Origin: Heterodera schachtii
Taxonomy: Eukaryota; Nematoda; Chromadorea; Rhabditida; Heteroderidae
Reading direction: 5' to 3'
Length of the DNA stretch: 64,000 nucleotides
NCBI GenBank assembly: GCA_023374025.1
Contig: SIJG01000014.1
Span: 2,155,077-2,219,076, forward strand
Shown: positions 50,532 through 63,933 of the stretch, one piece after another
Layout: every line of letters starts with the position of its first letter
Numbering within the stretch: the stretch's first letter is position 1
Made by a program: the position numbers and the translations under genes
The notes under the pieces: model-generated
What the model was told of the DNA's origin: nothing
Seen by the model: only the letters and a program-made list of their open reading frames with translations
The model's database searches: none

Positions 50532-52273
50532 ATGCCGTCGTCCCCGTCAGACATTGTCCTCCTTTTTGCTCACATATTTTTCTCGTTCGAACTGATCTCC
50601 GATTTAACTGCTTTGTTCATTGCTTGTCTGAATTTGGCCATAATTGTACCCACCAAACTGCTGCATGCCAACCTGAAAAGCATTCTGATCACTCAAAGTA
50701 TGCTCTTTGTGCTTTATTTGGTTGCCCGATCACTGATGCTTGTCCAGAAATTCTTTTCCAAGGACATATTTGCCCAAGGCAATATGATTCTGCAGGTATA
50801 TTACAAATATTATTATTCCCAAGTTCAATATAAAATTTATGCGATTAAATAATGAATTTTTTCACTTATAGTCTACTGTTCTTTTTTCTGCAATATTTCG
50901 TCGATTGCTTGGACATGCGCTGATCATTGAACGATTTATTGCGACAGTACGCAAAAATTCACACGGAAATTTCTCTGTGTTTTTCAATTTATCTTGGTTT
51001 GGCATTACGGTAGATTCCGTTATTGTTTGGCTAAACTTATTCAATAGGGCTTCCTTTTTAGGCACAAAAAATCGCGAAATAGGCACCTAAAAAGGCAAAT
51101 AAAATTTTTAACGCTTTGAGGTAGTAAAACACATAAAAACTTAAATAATTTAAAGTTTTTTTGAATAAGAACAAATTTTTAAACCAAAAATTTTTGTTAA
51201 GAAAAAAATATTAAATTTTGGGATCAATTTTTGGAAAAAAATTTTCAATTCATAGGGATGTATTTTCTGAAAATTTTTGAGTCATTTCTTAGTGGTGTCT
51301 TTTTCGTTATTATTGCATTTTTGTTAAGGATTTTTCCAAAATTCGAAAAAAGGCACATTATGCACAAAAACCCCGAAATTTGCAAAAATAGGCATTTTAA
51401 AAATCATCGTAGACACCCCAAACCAAGCAGAAAACGGGTCAAATTCATATAAATGAATAAATTCGCTTGGATTATGGTAATCGCAAAATACGGCGCAAAT
51501 TCAAAAGAATAATTTTGCACTTTTAAAAATATTTTAAATCATTTTTAAGTTTACCATCGCATTGTTTAACACGACAAACTATGATCACTCGTGGGTGATT
51601 ACTCGCTCAATGTTGCTTACCTCTTCATTTTCTACGGCACTTAGCTTTTTTGAATATTTAGTATGATAAATTAAATTAATTGAAATAAAACAATTTAAAC
51701 ACTTTGCAGTCAATTAGCCTCATTGAACGTCATAATCGAAGAAAATATTGTGACCAAATTGAGAATGCCACTGGAAACACTTATAACATTGGACGGCGTT
51801 TAAATGTAAAAATTGAATAATTTAATTTTTAATTCAATTTTTAAAAGGTATTGGACAACGTACGGTCGGCCAAGCAACTTTCGCCAACATTTCTATGCTT
51901 ATTCATATCAAATTTCTGCTTGAGTGTTGTGTACATTGCCATGGCATGCAATGCTTTCCCAGAGGCTTATCAAATAAGTTTGGCATTTGCCGTTGCCAGT
52001 TGGGTTGACGCAATGCTCGGCGCCGCCACTGAACTCACAATTATGACGTAAAAGTTTTAAACAAATGAATCAATTTTAAATTAATTAGATAATTCAACTA
52101 GGCATCATCCGGTGTTAAACAAACGTTTGGCCCATCATTTGAAAATAATTTTCCATCTTAAATTTCGACGAGTCAACGCTGCTCAACAAATTACTGCTGA
52201 GACGGCTCTCGATTGTGGTGAAAATGTAATGGATATGCATTTTAAAATGCTTCAAGAATCTTGGAATAAATAA
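50532..52273 (+). CDS. serpentine chemoreceptor, Sra/Srab-like
   Basis: Six exons: 50532-50795, 50872-51009, 51550-51660, 51710-51805, 51848-52047, 52102-52273; 326 residues in one frame. Seven hydrophobic segments are visible: LTALFIACLNLAIIV, SILITQSMLFVLYLVARSL, SAIFRRLLGHALIIERFIAT (an ER-x-x-AT motif as in Sra/Srab third segments), FSVFFNLSWFGITFTIALF formed across an intron, MLLTSSFSTALSFFEYLSI, FLCLFISNFCLSVVYIAMA and ISLAFAVASWVDAMLGAA, followed by a short tail. This class forms sensory GPCRs in nematode chemosensory cells. Intron 2 (51010-51549) carries a hAT-end fragment. The length is normal for the class. Confidence 0.82.
51045..51440. mobile_element. truncated hAT-like element in a chemoreceptor intron
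   Basis: It starts TAGGGCTTCCTTTTTAGGC, almost the terminus of the outer hAT at 38529, and continues with AAAATAGGCACCTAAAAAGGC-type subterminal repeats. I could not find a matching right terminus or target duplication, so the right limit is approximate. Confidence 0.6.
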
Positions 52274-52649
52274 GATTTTTAATATGAAAAATGCTAAAAT
52301 ATCCATGCATTGAGAATTTTAATATTTTGAGCGGATGTCCTTTTTTAAAACCCTATTAACTATTCATTTTTGGAAATTTTTATCTGTATAAATCCGACTC
52401 TTTATAAACCTTTTTTTATATCGGATAATAAATTTTGGAGAAAAAAAAAAGTTCAGCACGAAATAAGAACAGAAAAAGCACAGAACAAAAAATGAACAAA
52501 ACAATTTGCGTCAATTAAAATTTAAAATTGCCATTTTATATTTTTACATCTCTCTCTCTTTTCTTTCACTCTCTCTCTCTCTCTCTCCCTTTTCTCTCTC
52601 TCTTTTCTCTCACTCTCTTTTTCTCTCTCTCTCTCTCTTCTACTCTCTT

Positions 52650-52697
<48 letters not shown>

Positions 52698-52700
52698 ACT

Positions 52701-52738
<38 letters not shown>

Positions 52739-54920
52739 GTCTCATTTCTTTCCCCTCTCCATTCTCTCGTTGTTTTTTGCGGCATCCTTTTTTGCTAAGT
52801 CATCCGTCCGCGGCGATTGTGCCACAACCGTTGGTTCTGTCGCTGTTCCGCCACCCTTCGCCTTTCCCTTCTTCCGCTTCGAACTTCGCAGCCACATTGT
52901 GAAGCAACCGCTGCTTATGATGCTGCCACCACCGCTTTTTGCTTAAATTGACACTTTTCCATTTTTTGGTCCCCTAATTAGTAAGTTCGAGAAATATATC
53001 AGTTAAGAAAGAGTCTTGAGTCTGACCTGTTTACGGTTTTCCTCTCTTTCTCATTTCTCTCCCCCTTTCCCATTCTCTTCTCTTTCCACTCTCTACCGCT
53101 CTCACTCCTTCGGCCTTGCCTCTTTTGCCATTTATTTCATTGTCTTTTCTCGTTCCACTCTTTCTCTCTTTTTCTACTATTTCTTTTTCTTTTTTTCCTA
53201 TTCTAATCTTCTCTCCCGCCTCCCCCTTCTCTCTCTCCCTCTCTGTGTACCCCATCCACTCTCTCGCCCTCTTCTCGCCTCTTTTCCTACCGTTTTTCTC
53301 CCTGTCTTTCCCTTTCTCGTCTTCTCTGTCGCCCTCTTCCTCTCCACTGCTATTCTGCTTCTTCCTCTCTCTGCTGCTTCTCGTCCTGCTACTGCTCCGA
53401 TTGTTCTCTTTTTCTGCAGATTGTTGCTGTTGCGAATTCGCCGTACTCTTCGCATTTCTCTCCGTCGTTCCTCCGTCACAACCGTCGATAGTTGTCGCTG
53501 CATTTTTAGCCTCATGTTTTGGTGTTTTTGGCTCTCAAAATTTTTTAATAATACTAATAAATAATTGGAGAATTCCTAACTTTTGTTTTCCTTAAATTCA
53601 GAATTTAACTCAAAATTCACTTAAATCTGAACAATTGGGACAAGTGGGAACTTTGAAAGTTGCCAATAATAAGCAAAATAATTGCTTATTCAAAGATTTT
53701 CACTCCTTTTCTTTTTAAAAAGGCTTTTGCTTTCCGTTGTAAAAGTTTTCATTTTTTCTCTATCAGCCTATAAAATCTAACAAAATTTGTTACAATCATT
53801 TAGAGATAAAAAAATGCTTTTTTAAAACTTGGGAATCTTTTTAACAGACTGATTGATTTGGAACCTTAAGCTACATATCGAATGCCAATGAATAATTAAT
53901 TTGGTTAATTTTATGAAAAGTCTTCGATTTCTTTTTGTTATAAAGTTGGCAGTTTTGCTAAAAACTCGGCAATTTTCAAAAGTTTAATGGTAAAGTCAAC
54001 AATTAGCAATTTTCATTGATTTGTCAGACATTTCTTTCTGCAGAGATAACAACAATTTAAATTTTAAAGTCAATTTTTAAACTGGATTCATTTCCACATT
54101 ACCTTGCTGTCCAATTGATGTTATTTTTGGCGATGAACTGCTGCTCGGGTGCATTTCGACGCCTTAAGTGTCTTTTTGTACATAATTTATAAATATATTA
54201 AATTTAATTATTTGAAAAAAAGCGAAAATTTTCTGTTATGGTACACCGCCCGCTGCGAATGTTTTGTTTTCATGTAAAAAAAAAATTCAATTAAAAATAC
54301 GCTAAAAAATTCCTCCCGAAATATTGTAAAAATTTGGTTGGAGGGGGGGGGGCATAAGGGAAAAGTAGCAAATGGACAATTATGAGGTATAAAAGTCGCA
54401 ATTCAAACCAACATTCTATATTTTGTACATTTCTTAGGCACCATTTGTTGACTTTTTTTAATTTTAACTTTTGGGGTGAAAAAGAAAATCGAAAAGCATC
54501 TTTTATTTACTGACCTTCCTCAATCGAATCGAGCGGCTTTTTCAACGACACTGAAAATTAGTAAAATTTACAGTTTTATTTCAGTTTTCAGAATCCAGGT
54601 TGAAAACTCGTTCCAGTCCGGTATTTCCCTTCTGTTTTTCAGGTTTTCCCTAATGACCGGTCACTCTCTCTCTCTCTCGTAATTAATTAAATGAAAAATG
54701 TTCATCAATTGTTGCCAAATCAAATCCCATAAATAAGTATTGAAAATGCTCAAATTGATGCAATTTCCCAAAATCGGACAAAAAAACTTTTCTAGTAAGG
54801 CTGTGATTTCTAGACATTTTGTCTGCGAATTTTAAATCCCAGGCATTATAAAGCCCATCTTGGACTGAACGCCGATTTGGCCCTGGAAGTTTTGCATTTA
54901 GCAAATCCCAGCCTTTCTCA
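52274..54920. other. intergenic with pyrimidine-rich tracts
   Basis: It contains a (CT)n microsatellite (separate entry) and a pyrimidine-rich, low-complexity stretch at about 53035-53430. The latter gives long Leu/Ser/Phe open frames with no domain. A G8 run lies near 54341. No gene was recognised. Confidence 0.55.
52546..52745. repeat. (CT)n microsatellite
   Basis: About 200 bases of CT dinucleotides interrupted by TTTCT, ACTCT and TTCTACT units, with internal duplication of a CTCTCTTCTACTCTCTTTCT block. Ser/Leu open frames across it are artefacts. Confidence 0.95.
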
Positions 54921-55792
54921 TTAGCTTATCCCTCCATTTGCCATGGGAGGACAAAACGAACCCAAAGAGGAGGAACATTTGTGCTGTTGCACAGTGCCGC
55001 CGCCCTTTTCTCGTCCATTTGCCGCCACTGCCGCCAAATTCGACGTCGTTTCATTAGCCGCTATTGGAAAATGAGAAAATATTTAACTTAATTAGCCTGT
55101 TAAGATTTTAATTGGTTCAAAATCAATTATTTTGTAATTGGAGCATTTAGGCAACCTTAAGAATGCCGAGCAGAATGATCCCAACAGTTTGTTATTGCAG
55201 GGATAAGATGCTTTTGAACCAATAATAAATTGCCAAATTTAGAGACAATCATTAATTAGGAATTCTCTTGGATTAAACAAAATTCAAAAAAGTTTCAAAA
55301 ATTTTATATTTTTCGCTTTTTACCAAAACTTTTTTTTCATGACAAAATTCTTTTTAAATCTGTGAACAAAGAAAATCAGAGATTTAAAAAGGGTTTAGAT
55401 TACAAATGAGAGTAATTACTAATTACCAATTGCTCTAAGCCTGGACTCAATTTAATGCACTTAATTGACCGATTTCGCCCTATAATTTATATTTTCTAAT
55501 TGTTTTCCATTTTCCGCTAATTCAAACTTTGATTTGTTTGCGATTGCGCAGTTTCGCTGCCGGCGCCTGCCGTGCGGGCATTTCGCAGCAAATTTTTGAC
55601 CGCCGCATTCGTCGGCAAATGGCCAATGCTTTTCGAATTCTTTTGCCGAACCGCGGCCGTTGCGCGGGTGCCACCACCGCCCGAAATTTCGTGCAGCAGC
55701 ACCAAACTGTTGGCAGTCGCGTGGCGACCACCGCCAGCAGTGCCACCGCCGCCCCCGCCAATTTGGGAGGCCGAATTGGCAGAAGAAGCGGC
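54921..55792 (-). CDS. probable 3' exons of an unrecognised gene
   Basis: A minus-strand exon 55792-55528 with acceptor TTTTAG encodes a Gly-rich then Ala/Asn-rich chain (SQIGGGGGGTAGGG, NSLVLLHEISGGGG, HLPTNAAVKNLLRNART). It has the higher GC content and codon periodicity of real exons here. It can be joined in frame through donor GTTTGA to 55060-54921, which encodes NETTSNLAAVAANGREKGGG and ends at a stop. If not spliced, the first exon ends at a stop at 55517. Upstream exons were not found and no function can be given. Confidence 0.35.
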
Positions 55793-58700
55793 CTAAAAGG
55801 GAAATGCAAACGATGCAATTGAACCAATGAAATTTATTTTGTGAATTTGCTCGAATCGAACTTATTGGAACAATTGGGTGGCCAAAAATAATAATAATAA
55901 CATTGGGATGGGGTGGGACGTGCCGCAACTTCCCTCCCCTTGGATACGAGCATGATTTTCTTAAAAATTGAAAAAAAAAACACAAAAACTCCAAAAAAAT
56001 CCCTCAGAAATTACCAAAAGACCTAAAAATAGCAAATCCGCATTTTCAAAATCATTTCGTCCCTCATCAGCAGATAGGCAGCTTATCAGTGAATTTTTTG
56101 ATGTGGGAATAAACTCGGCAATGGCCAATTGTAGGAAAGACTAAAATCGGCTTTCTCAAGTTTTTAAATTTCTGCCCATTAATTTACTTTTTTGTAAATT
56201 ATTTGCAATTTGAGGAAACAGAAAAATGCGGAGATTTCACTTTCAAAATTGGTCCACAAAGTGCCATTGTCCGTCCCTTCGCCCATTTTCCCTGCTCCAA
56301 ATTTGGTCCGAATATCTTTTTAAATTAATTTCTATCATTTCTATTTCACATTTAATTCATTGCTTTTTTTAAACATTTGCCATAATTTTATGAACGTACC
56401 GCATAAAACTCTTTCAAACTTTGCGCACGCGAACGCACTGAAAATGGGAAATTAATTAATTCATGGCACAAAACATAATTGTTTTTTGTTTGTTTTTTGT
56501 ATCGTAAAGCCAAGCCAAAATAGGGTATATTTTGCCAATTAAAAACAAATTAAATTCATATTTTTCATATGGAAATTTTGCTCGAAATTGCATAATTAAC
56601 AATTGTTGTACCGCTAAACAAAACCTCAAAACCCTCCTTGCTGATCATTGATAAACCAAAGAATGATTCCCAAAATACCGGCACAAACCATTTTTAACGC
56701 GGGACGGGAGCGGTTGGGACGGGAACAGCTTCATCTCCTTGGCTAAAGGCAAAAATAAGCACCAATGATCAATTGCAAAATTTAAATTAAATTTATTCCT
56801 CTTTAAATTAACTAATTAATTTTATATTTCATTAGCTTTTCATTATCCCCCCCCCCCCAATTTACTCATTATCGGCGCCAGCATTTTCTTCGTCTTCTTT
56901 ATGAAAAATTGCGTTTTTGGCTGAAATTTGGTTTCAATGGTCATTAATTGACTAAAAGTACATTTAATTAAGGCATAATAAATATGTACACGTGGACATA
57001 ATTAAAAATAAAACAAAAATAGAAAATGTAAATATTTTTAAATTTTAAATTGTTGTAATTTGGCCTAAAGCAAACAAATTAATGGAAGAACAGAAACGGC
57101 CGATTCCGTCCAGCCATTTTCGTCTGATTGTGAGACAAATTTAGAGGAAAACATTTTAATGAGCTCAAATAAAAATAATTAGAATTGAAAAGGTGCAAAG
57201 CATTATAAATAAATAATTTTAAATTATTAACGATAATTGACAGATTTTCGTCCACAAGACACCGTTTTTTATGTTTATGATAAAATTAATTTTTAGCGCC
57301 CAGTGATGCCGAATAAAAATTTAAAAAAAAATCGAAATTACTGAAACGTTCATCAAACTGAAGACAAAACAATTTGGGCAATCTCGAAATGGGGCAAAAA
57401 CATATCACCCAAAAAGAGGAACCATTTTAAATGATTGGATGGCCGACAAAATTAAGGGGGGGGGGGGGTAGAAAAAATACAATTCCTAGGTCTAATAAAT
57501 TATTTAACCGAGCTTGGCAAAAAGCCATGCCCATTTAAACATTCAATCGGCACAAAAGTGACGTCATGTGCCAAATGAGGTGGAGAAATTGGATATTCCA
57601 TTAAAAGAGTGTTAAAATTTACACAAAATTATTTGCATAAGGGAGATAGGTGTACAAAAACCATTTGAAGATATGCATTATCCACTTCCTAAACCGTGGG
57701 GGGGGGGGGGAGTCAAAAAAGAACATTTCCCCGGGGATGGAAGACAAAAATAAATTTTTGCGCCCGTTTTAGTACCAAATTGCATTCAATTAATATGCGC
57801 GTATTGTGTCGAGTCACCACCAATTCACATTTAGCAAAGTGAACGTGGCGGTGTGCTGCTCTCTCTTCTCTCGTCCCCCACAGCAGCAGCTCATCTCACA
57901 AATCACTTTTACCACTTGTTTCCCCCCCCCCCCCTCCCCCGCCAAATTCACTCATTCCCCGCCCCCTCCCCGTCAATAATCTCTCTCATACGCCGCCACC
58001 ACCACGTAAAACGTACACACACACACATCATACACACAGATGTGTGTGCACTAATTTTGGCTTTTTGGAGATGGCGGAATGTGCGGCGGCGGAAAGCGTT
58101 TGGCTTTTTCACCGCCTTCGCATTGGCTTTTGCTGCTTTTTTGATACAACAACGGACTGTTGGTGATTGAAAGGAGCGGAGGAGGGGCGGGGGGGGGGGG
58201 AGCATTTTGAGATCATCTCATGATGAAGAGGGCGGGGGGGGGGGGGGGGAAGGTTCCCGCCCCCTCCCCCCTCCCCCGCCCACCAAATGAATGACTAAAC
58301 ACAGCGGCGTACCCCGCCCGCGGGCGGGAAGAAGGGGCGGGCGGGGAACCAAAATATAGCACACAGCCCCCCCCCCCCCCCCCGCCCCCCGCCGACGTCG
58401 GTGGGGCGGGGGGGGGGGGGGGGGAGAGAACAGCTGATGCAGCAAAGCGAGCCGCGCTGCTTCCACCGATGCGGCGGCCGCCGGGCGGGCGGAGGCAAAT
58501 GAAAAGTGACGGCGGCGGGACGGACGGAGAACGCCGCCCGCCCGCCCCACGGCGGCGGCGGCGGCGGAAAGAATGTTTCAGCGCAACGATCACATCGTTT
58601 GCACAGCACAACAGGGGGTCAAAGTGTTTGCGCTGCCGACTCAAATGCGCTTATTTGCATTTGAGTGCTATTAGCATAAAAATGATGATGACATTTTGAA

Positions 58701-61700
58701 AATTATGTGGGACATAAAAAGAAATTACAAATTTAAAAAAGCATTATCCATATATATTTTTTTTGCTAAATCAGCTATCTGTTTAAAGTTTGACAAATCA
58801 CTTCCGTCTTGATTAAAAAGCTCAAGCGGCACCAAAAATTCATTAAGTTTTTAATTGTTAAACTGAAAACGATTCAAATGCATTTAAATATTTTTCGCAA
58901 GAAAAAAAAAAGATTTTTCTTTTATTAATGGGCGCTTCAAAAGCATCAAAAAATTTTAAAGTTTAACACGTTGAATTTAACATAATTAGCAATGTAAGAC
59001 AGAAAGATTTTCCAGAAGAGGATTTTCTAGCATATAATTAAAATAAAATTAAAAAATTTAAGGAGAATTTAGTGAAAATTGTTTATATGAAAATGATAAA
59101 TCAATTTTTCGATTAATTATATAAAAAGTGGTATCTGACAATCAGAGAAGTAATGGAAAAAATAAACCGGCTTTTACGGGTGAAATAAAAAACGGTCGCT
59201 CAATTTTTTAAAAGTTGATAAAATTTGGTTGGCCATTCACCAAATAATTGGACGTTTTCCAAGGCTTTCTCCGTCAATTAAACGGGCGACGGACACAACA
59301 CAACGAGAGAGTTCAGTGCTTATCAGTTGATAAATTAATTGACAATGCGAAACGGTGCTCTTTCTTTTTTGTTATTAATGGGTCAGATGACTGGCACTAA
59401 TTGCCATTTCCTTTCATTTTCAAAATAAAATTCAAATAAATAATAATGAGCTAAGCAATAAGTAATGAGATTGAGACATTTTCACGCCCACAATTGTTTA
59501 ATAAAAAAATTATGTTAAAAATGCACATTTATTTAAATTTTTCTTTAATAAAAAAAGAAATTAAATTTCACCCAGCGATATAAATTGATCAGCAAGGAAA
59601 GAGGAGAACATTGGAAAAGTTAAGTTTTAAGCGTAATCGAAAAATATGTAATAAAAAGGAAAAAAACAAATTAATTTAGGGAAAAATCCCCAAAAAATTT
59701 CCGTTTTGAAATCAGCAAAAAAAGGAAATGTTATTAAATTGGAGAAAAATTAAAAGAACATTGAAGAAGGTAATGAAATAAAATTAAAATACAACAAATA
59801 ACATGGGCATAAAAAGAGAATTATTGAGCGAGTCGAAGATTTCTAAAAATATATGCCCAAGGCAAACAGAAAGAATTTATGAGAAAATTATGCATTTCTA
59901 AAGATATATTTATTTGAAATATCAAATGAAAAAAGAAATTCACAAAAGTAAAATATTATTTTAAATTTACTTAAAAATAATATCAAAATTAAATTTTATA
60001 GCACAAAAAATCACATTCAAATGAGGAAAATTTAAAAAGGTGCTAAACAAAAGCATAGAAAAAAACCCAATGTTACCGAAAAAGAAATTGTGCGTATTTT
60101 GAACATCGGCTGAAGAGCAAATCGCTTGTCATAAAATATGGGACAAAAATCACAAAATATGGGCATAAAATTGCAAAAATACATTACATAATAACATAAA
60201 TTTTCCTCATTGAGGGTAAAAAATTTCTGTAAATTCCTTCGAATTTATTAAATTAGTTAATTATTGTTTAAATTCACGATTTTTCGTAAAAGTAAAAATG
60301 ACCATTTTTATACAAATCTAACTATAATTACGAAGAAAATCTTATTAAAAATTTAGAAAAAGGAAATCTTATTAAAAATTTAGAAAATGGAAATCTTATT
60401 AAAAATTTAGGAGCTTTATTCCGTGCCCGTATCTTTTTTGGGCCTTCGGTTCCATTTTATGTATATGTAAATTCCAGAAAAAATAATTACTTTGAGCAAA
60501 TTTTTGATTTGGTTTGGTAGAAAATGCATATTTAGCGGAATTTAAAAAAAGGTCTCATTAGCACCGATTTTACCAAAATCCGCTAAACAGAAAAGAGATT
60601 CTCGGGCCAGGAAAGAGACGGTCATGAAAGATTAAAAAAAGATGATAATGTCCTCGCTTTTCTTGACTGACCACTCACTGACCATCACTTTTTGTTGCCT
60701 CTGAAAATGGTCCATTTTTTGGGGGTCTTTGGCGGTGCTTCGCTCCCCCCCCCCCCCCCTCTCCCTCAAAAGTTCCCTCGCGCGCTGTCAATTTTCCCTA
60801 ATTATCGCACTTCTGCTGCTGCCCGGCTGGCTGGTGCTCTTCAGCTAAATCGGCTTCTTCTTCTTCTCTCACACCGTTTTGTCTTCCTCCGCCCCCGCGT
60901 CCTTTCGCGGAATGCTTTCGGCATTGCGTTTGGTTGTGCGTCCCCCCCCCCCCCCCCAATGTCGAATTGCTCCCCATTTTCTTCCCCCTAATTCCCCATT
61001 GCTTCTTCTCCGCTTTCTCTCCTCCTCTTCCCCCCCCCATTCCTCCCTTTTGCTATTTCCCATTGCTTCCCTCTCTTTTTTCTTCCTTTTCTTCCCTCTT
61101 CCCATTTGTCCCCTCATATAATTTTTGCCTCTTTTTCTTCTCTATTCTCATTACTTCCCCCCTCCTTTTCTTTTTACTTCGGCATTTCACATTTCTCCCC
61201 TTTCTTCTTTCCATTACTTTCCCATCCTTTCATTCCTTTGCCATAGCTCTTCCATTTTCGCTCTTTTTGTCCGTCCTCCCCCGCCCCCCATCTTTTCTCC
61301 CCTCTCCCTCCCCTCCCCCCATCTTTCTCCCCCTTTTTGCTGCACTTTCACTCCGAATTCCCCCGTAGAAATCGATAATAATAAAAATTTTGGAGCTGTG
61401 GCCTTTAGCCGAAAGAGCTCCGCCGCCCCCGCGGGGTGCTCCTCCCCCCCCCCCCCCCCGCTTTTCCCCGTTTCTTTCGTCCCCCCCCCCCCCTCCAGCA
61501 ACAAATTGTTGTAATTTATTTTTGGGGATAGCAAAAAATGTTTCCTTCTTTGACTCGCCCAACGATTGTTTCACTCTCTCCGCTTTTTTCTGTCTGTCCG
61601 TCCAATGTTTGTCCACCATTTTCGAGCAGAACAGACGAAAACTGTTACAAAAAATGCTGTAAAAATGGCAAACTCTGCTTTTTAATGAACCTTCCCATTA

Positions 61701-61969
61701 TATAATTTTTATAATTTAAGTCAAATAAATTATTTATATTTGATATTTTTTTGTTAATTTAATGACTTACGCGCAATTTATCGAAATATAAAATGTAATT
61801 AACTCTTACATTACTTGTACTAATGGTGCCAAAAATGCATTTAATTGTTGAAATTTTTGCAAATTATTTCGTTTAATAGCCCAAGAAGAATAAATGCTTT
61901 GTAAAAATGTTGTTTTAGCAAATATTGGCAGGGAATGCCCATTAATTATTGTAATTAACGAACACGCAA
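55793..61969. other. 6-kb intergenic stretch with G/C-tract islands
   Basis: Mostly AT-rich, without recognised exons. Around 57850-58620 base composition flips to GC-rich with runs of 9-18 G or C, giving Pro/Gly/Arg open frames that I regard as artefacts. A pyrimidine-rich block at 60740-61500 lies upstream of the liprin-alpha gene and might be its promoter or 5' leader region. Poly-C runs occur near 56848, 57920, 60746, 60940, 61446 and 61484. Confidence 0.5.
58150..58620. other. GC-rich island with alternating poly-G and poly-C tracts
   Basis: Within about 470 bases there are at least five homopolymer G or C runs of nine or more, plus CGG and GGCGGG repeats, in a region otherwise near 30 percent GC. 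G runs and C runs on the same strand can form hairpins or G-quadruplexes. It might be a promoter-type island for an undetected gene, but no transcript signal is visible. Confidence 0.6.
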
Positions 61970-63933
61970 ATGAGTTGGAACAACAATCTTTGTACAATTT
62001 CGGTTCCGCCGACCATTTCGGAAATGTCAATTGACCAACGCCTTAATAATCAGCAAAATAACGAAGAATCGGACGAAGAGAACGAAGGTTCTTCTCTCGA
62101 AACGTCCACCATAAGAGCACTTCAGGTGATCGGAAGAAGAAAAATGGAATTTACTGATCAAAATCCAATTTGCCTGACTCATCGAAGGCTTTTGAACCAA
62201 TTTTCGGTTAATTTGGCCATTTTAATTGGTTTAAAACCGGTTTTTTTTTTGTTTCCATTCTATACCACGGGACTAAATGTTATGGGCATTATAAATTAAT
62301 TAGTAATTAATTACAGATTGATTGGGAATGACTGATTTTGGGGGACTATTTGCGGACCAACAAAAACTTTCAAAATTTTCCCCCATTTTTAATTAAATTT
62401 TCTGGGCAGATTTTATAGATTATAAGTTTTTAAATTAATTTTATTTTGCCTAATTTATTTCTGATTACACTGAATTTAGCTGCTTATTTGGCCAATTAAA
62501 TTTACTTTAAAATTTTTTAGGACGCCAAAATGGAGACATTTATGATCGCGGTAAGGAAACATTTTCATTATCTTTTAGCTAAAAGATAATTTTCATTTTT
62601 TGGACCAATGAAAATGAAATATATTTTTTTAAATTTTTTCATTTATTTTTTACTTAAATTCAAACAGATGCTCGAACAACGCGACAAAATGCAGGAACAA
62701 TTGGTAAGGCAATTAGCCAAGCTGATTTTTGGAAATTTAAAATTGAAAATATGAAATTGAAAATAATATTTTTTGAATTAGGTGCGAATGCAAAAGTGTG
62801 TCGAAGAAACGGAAGAGAAATGCCGAGAAACGGAGAGAGAGCGAGACGTACTGAGACGGCAAATTCACCAGCAGACCAAAGACATGCCATTGGTCGGCGG
62901 GGGGGGGGGGAATATTGGCACTAATTAGTTGCAAAAAATGACAAAATTTGACCTGGGGAATTAGAAAGGCTCGCAAATGTTTGAACTGTTCAAGGAGATT
63001 CCAAAGACTAGGCCCGGGAGGAATTGCGAACTAGGCCGGATTTGTTAAATTATTTTGGTAGATGAAATTAATTTGCCAAATTGCCATTGGACACCATTTT
63101 CTGAATGCATCTCTTTTTCAAAAATTCAAAAGAGATTTTCGCTATAAGAAGCAAACAAATGAGGCATTATATTATAAATAACCAATTTTTTTTGCCAATT
63201 TTAGGAAGTGCAAAATCTGACCCACGAATTGGTCCAATGCCGGGAGCAATTGTACGAGAAGGAGGAGGAAATTGTGGAGATGAAGGCGGAACGGAACAAC
63301 ACCAGACTGTTGCTGTCAGTTAATTTGTTAAACACACTTTTAATAATGTTCCCCGCTTTAGGGAACACTTGGAATGTCTTGGTAAGTTGGGCATGGCCAA
63401 ATGATAATGCCAAAAAATTCAAGGAGGACGGGTTAATGGCATTTTTTGATTTTCTATCGGTGTTTTCGTTTGGCATTTGACTTTGTTTTCTAAGACGGAA
63501 CCGGTCCCGAGGCCAGAACAAAATGGAGGGCGGAAGTCGCGCCTTTACTCAGAAAGGACCAATTTCGTTTCTCGATGGGTGTTCGAATTCGCCAGGGTTT
63601 TCGGGGCTCTTTTTAAAGCTTGGGCTTTTCACTACCAATGAAAAATGGGAGAAAAGTCGTACATTTCGACCCGAGACTTCTCTTTTAAAATTAAATTGCC
63701 CCTGGGCTTATAATCCCTTTTTGCTCCTTTGTTTTTTGCCTTAATTGGTAATAATATTTTACCCCCCCCCCCTCGGCACAGTGTCCAAACATGAAAAGTC
63801 TCTGCGAATGACTGTGGTGAAGCGCCACGCGCAGTCCAACCGCGACAACAGCGTTTCCTCCGAGGTCGAAGTGCTCAAGGCGCTCAAGTCGCTGTTTGAG
63901 CATCACAAAGCATTGGAGGAAAAAGTGAACTCC
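61970..63933 (+). CDS. syd-2: liprin-alpha (SYD-2), N-terminal exons, partial
   Basis: Seven exons: 61970-62125, 62521-62550, 62668-62703, 62782-62892, 63205-63314, 63362-63381, 63782-63933. The gene continues beyond the window through donor GTAAAA at 63934. The start MSWNN is followed by PPTISEMS, resembling the conserved MPTISE of liprin-alpha. Then come [64 protein letters not shown] and [20 protein letters not shown]. This is the nearly invariant N-terminal coiled coil of liprin-alpha. Liprin-alpha organises presynaptic active zones and binds RIM, ELKS, LAR phosphatases and kinesin-3; the SAM domains would lie outside this window. Exons are short and phases agree throughout. Confidence 0.93.

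Noticed and set aside
53016..53595. 159- and 182-codon Ser/Leu/Phe open frames
   Set aside because: Overlapping frames across a pyrimidine-rich tract are all open, so openness is a composition effect.
58213..58699. Pro/Gly/Arg open frames of up to 143 codons
   Set aside because: They read through homopolymer G and C runs; frame depends on run length and no domain is present.
61214..61619. Gly/Lys-rich minus-strand open frames upstream of liprin-alpha
   Set aside because: Again produced by poly-C runs and pyrimidine-rich sequence; more likely promoter or leader DNA.
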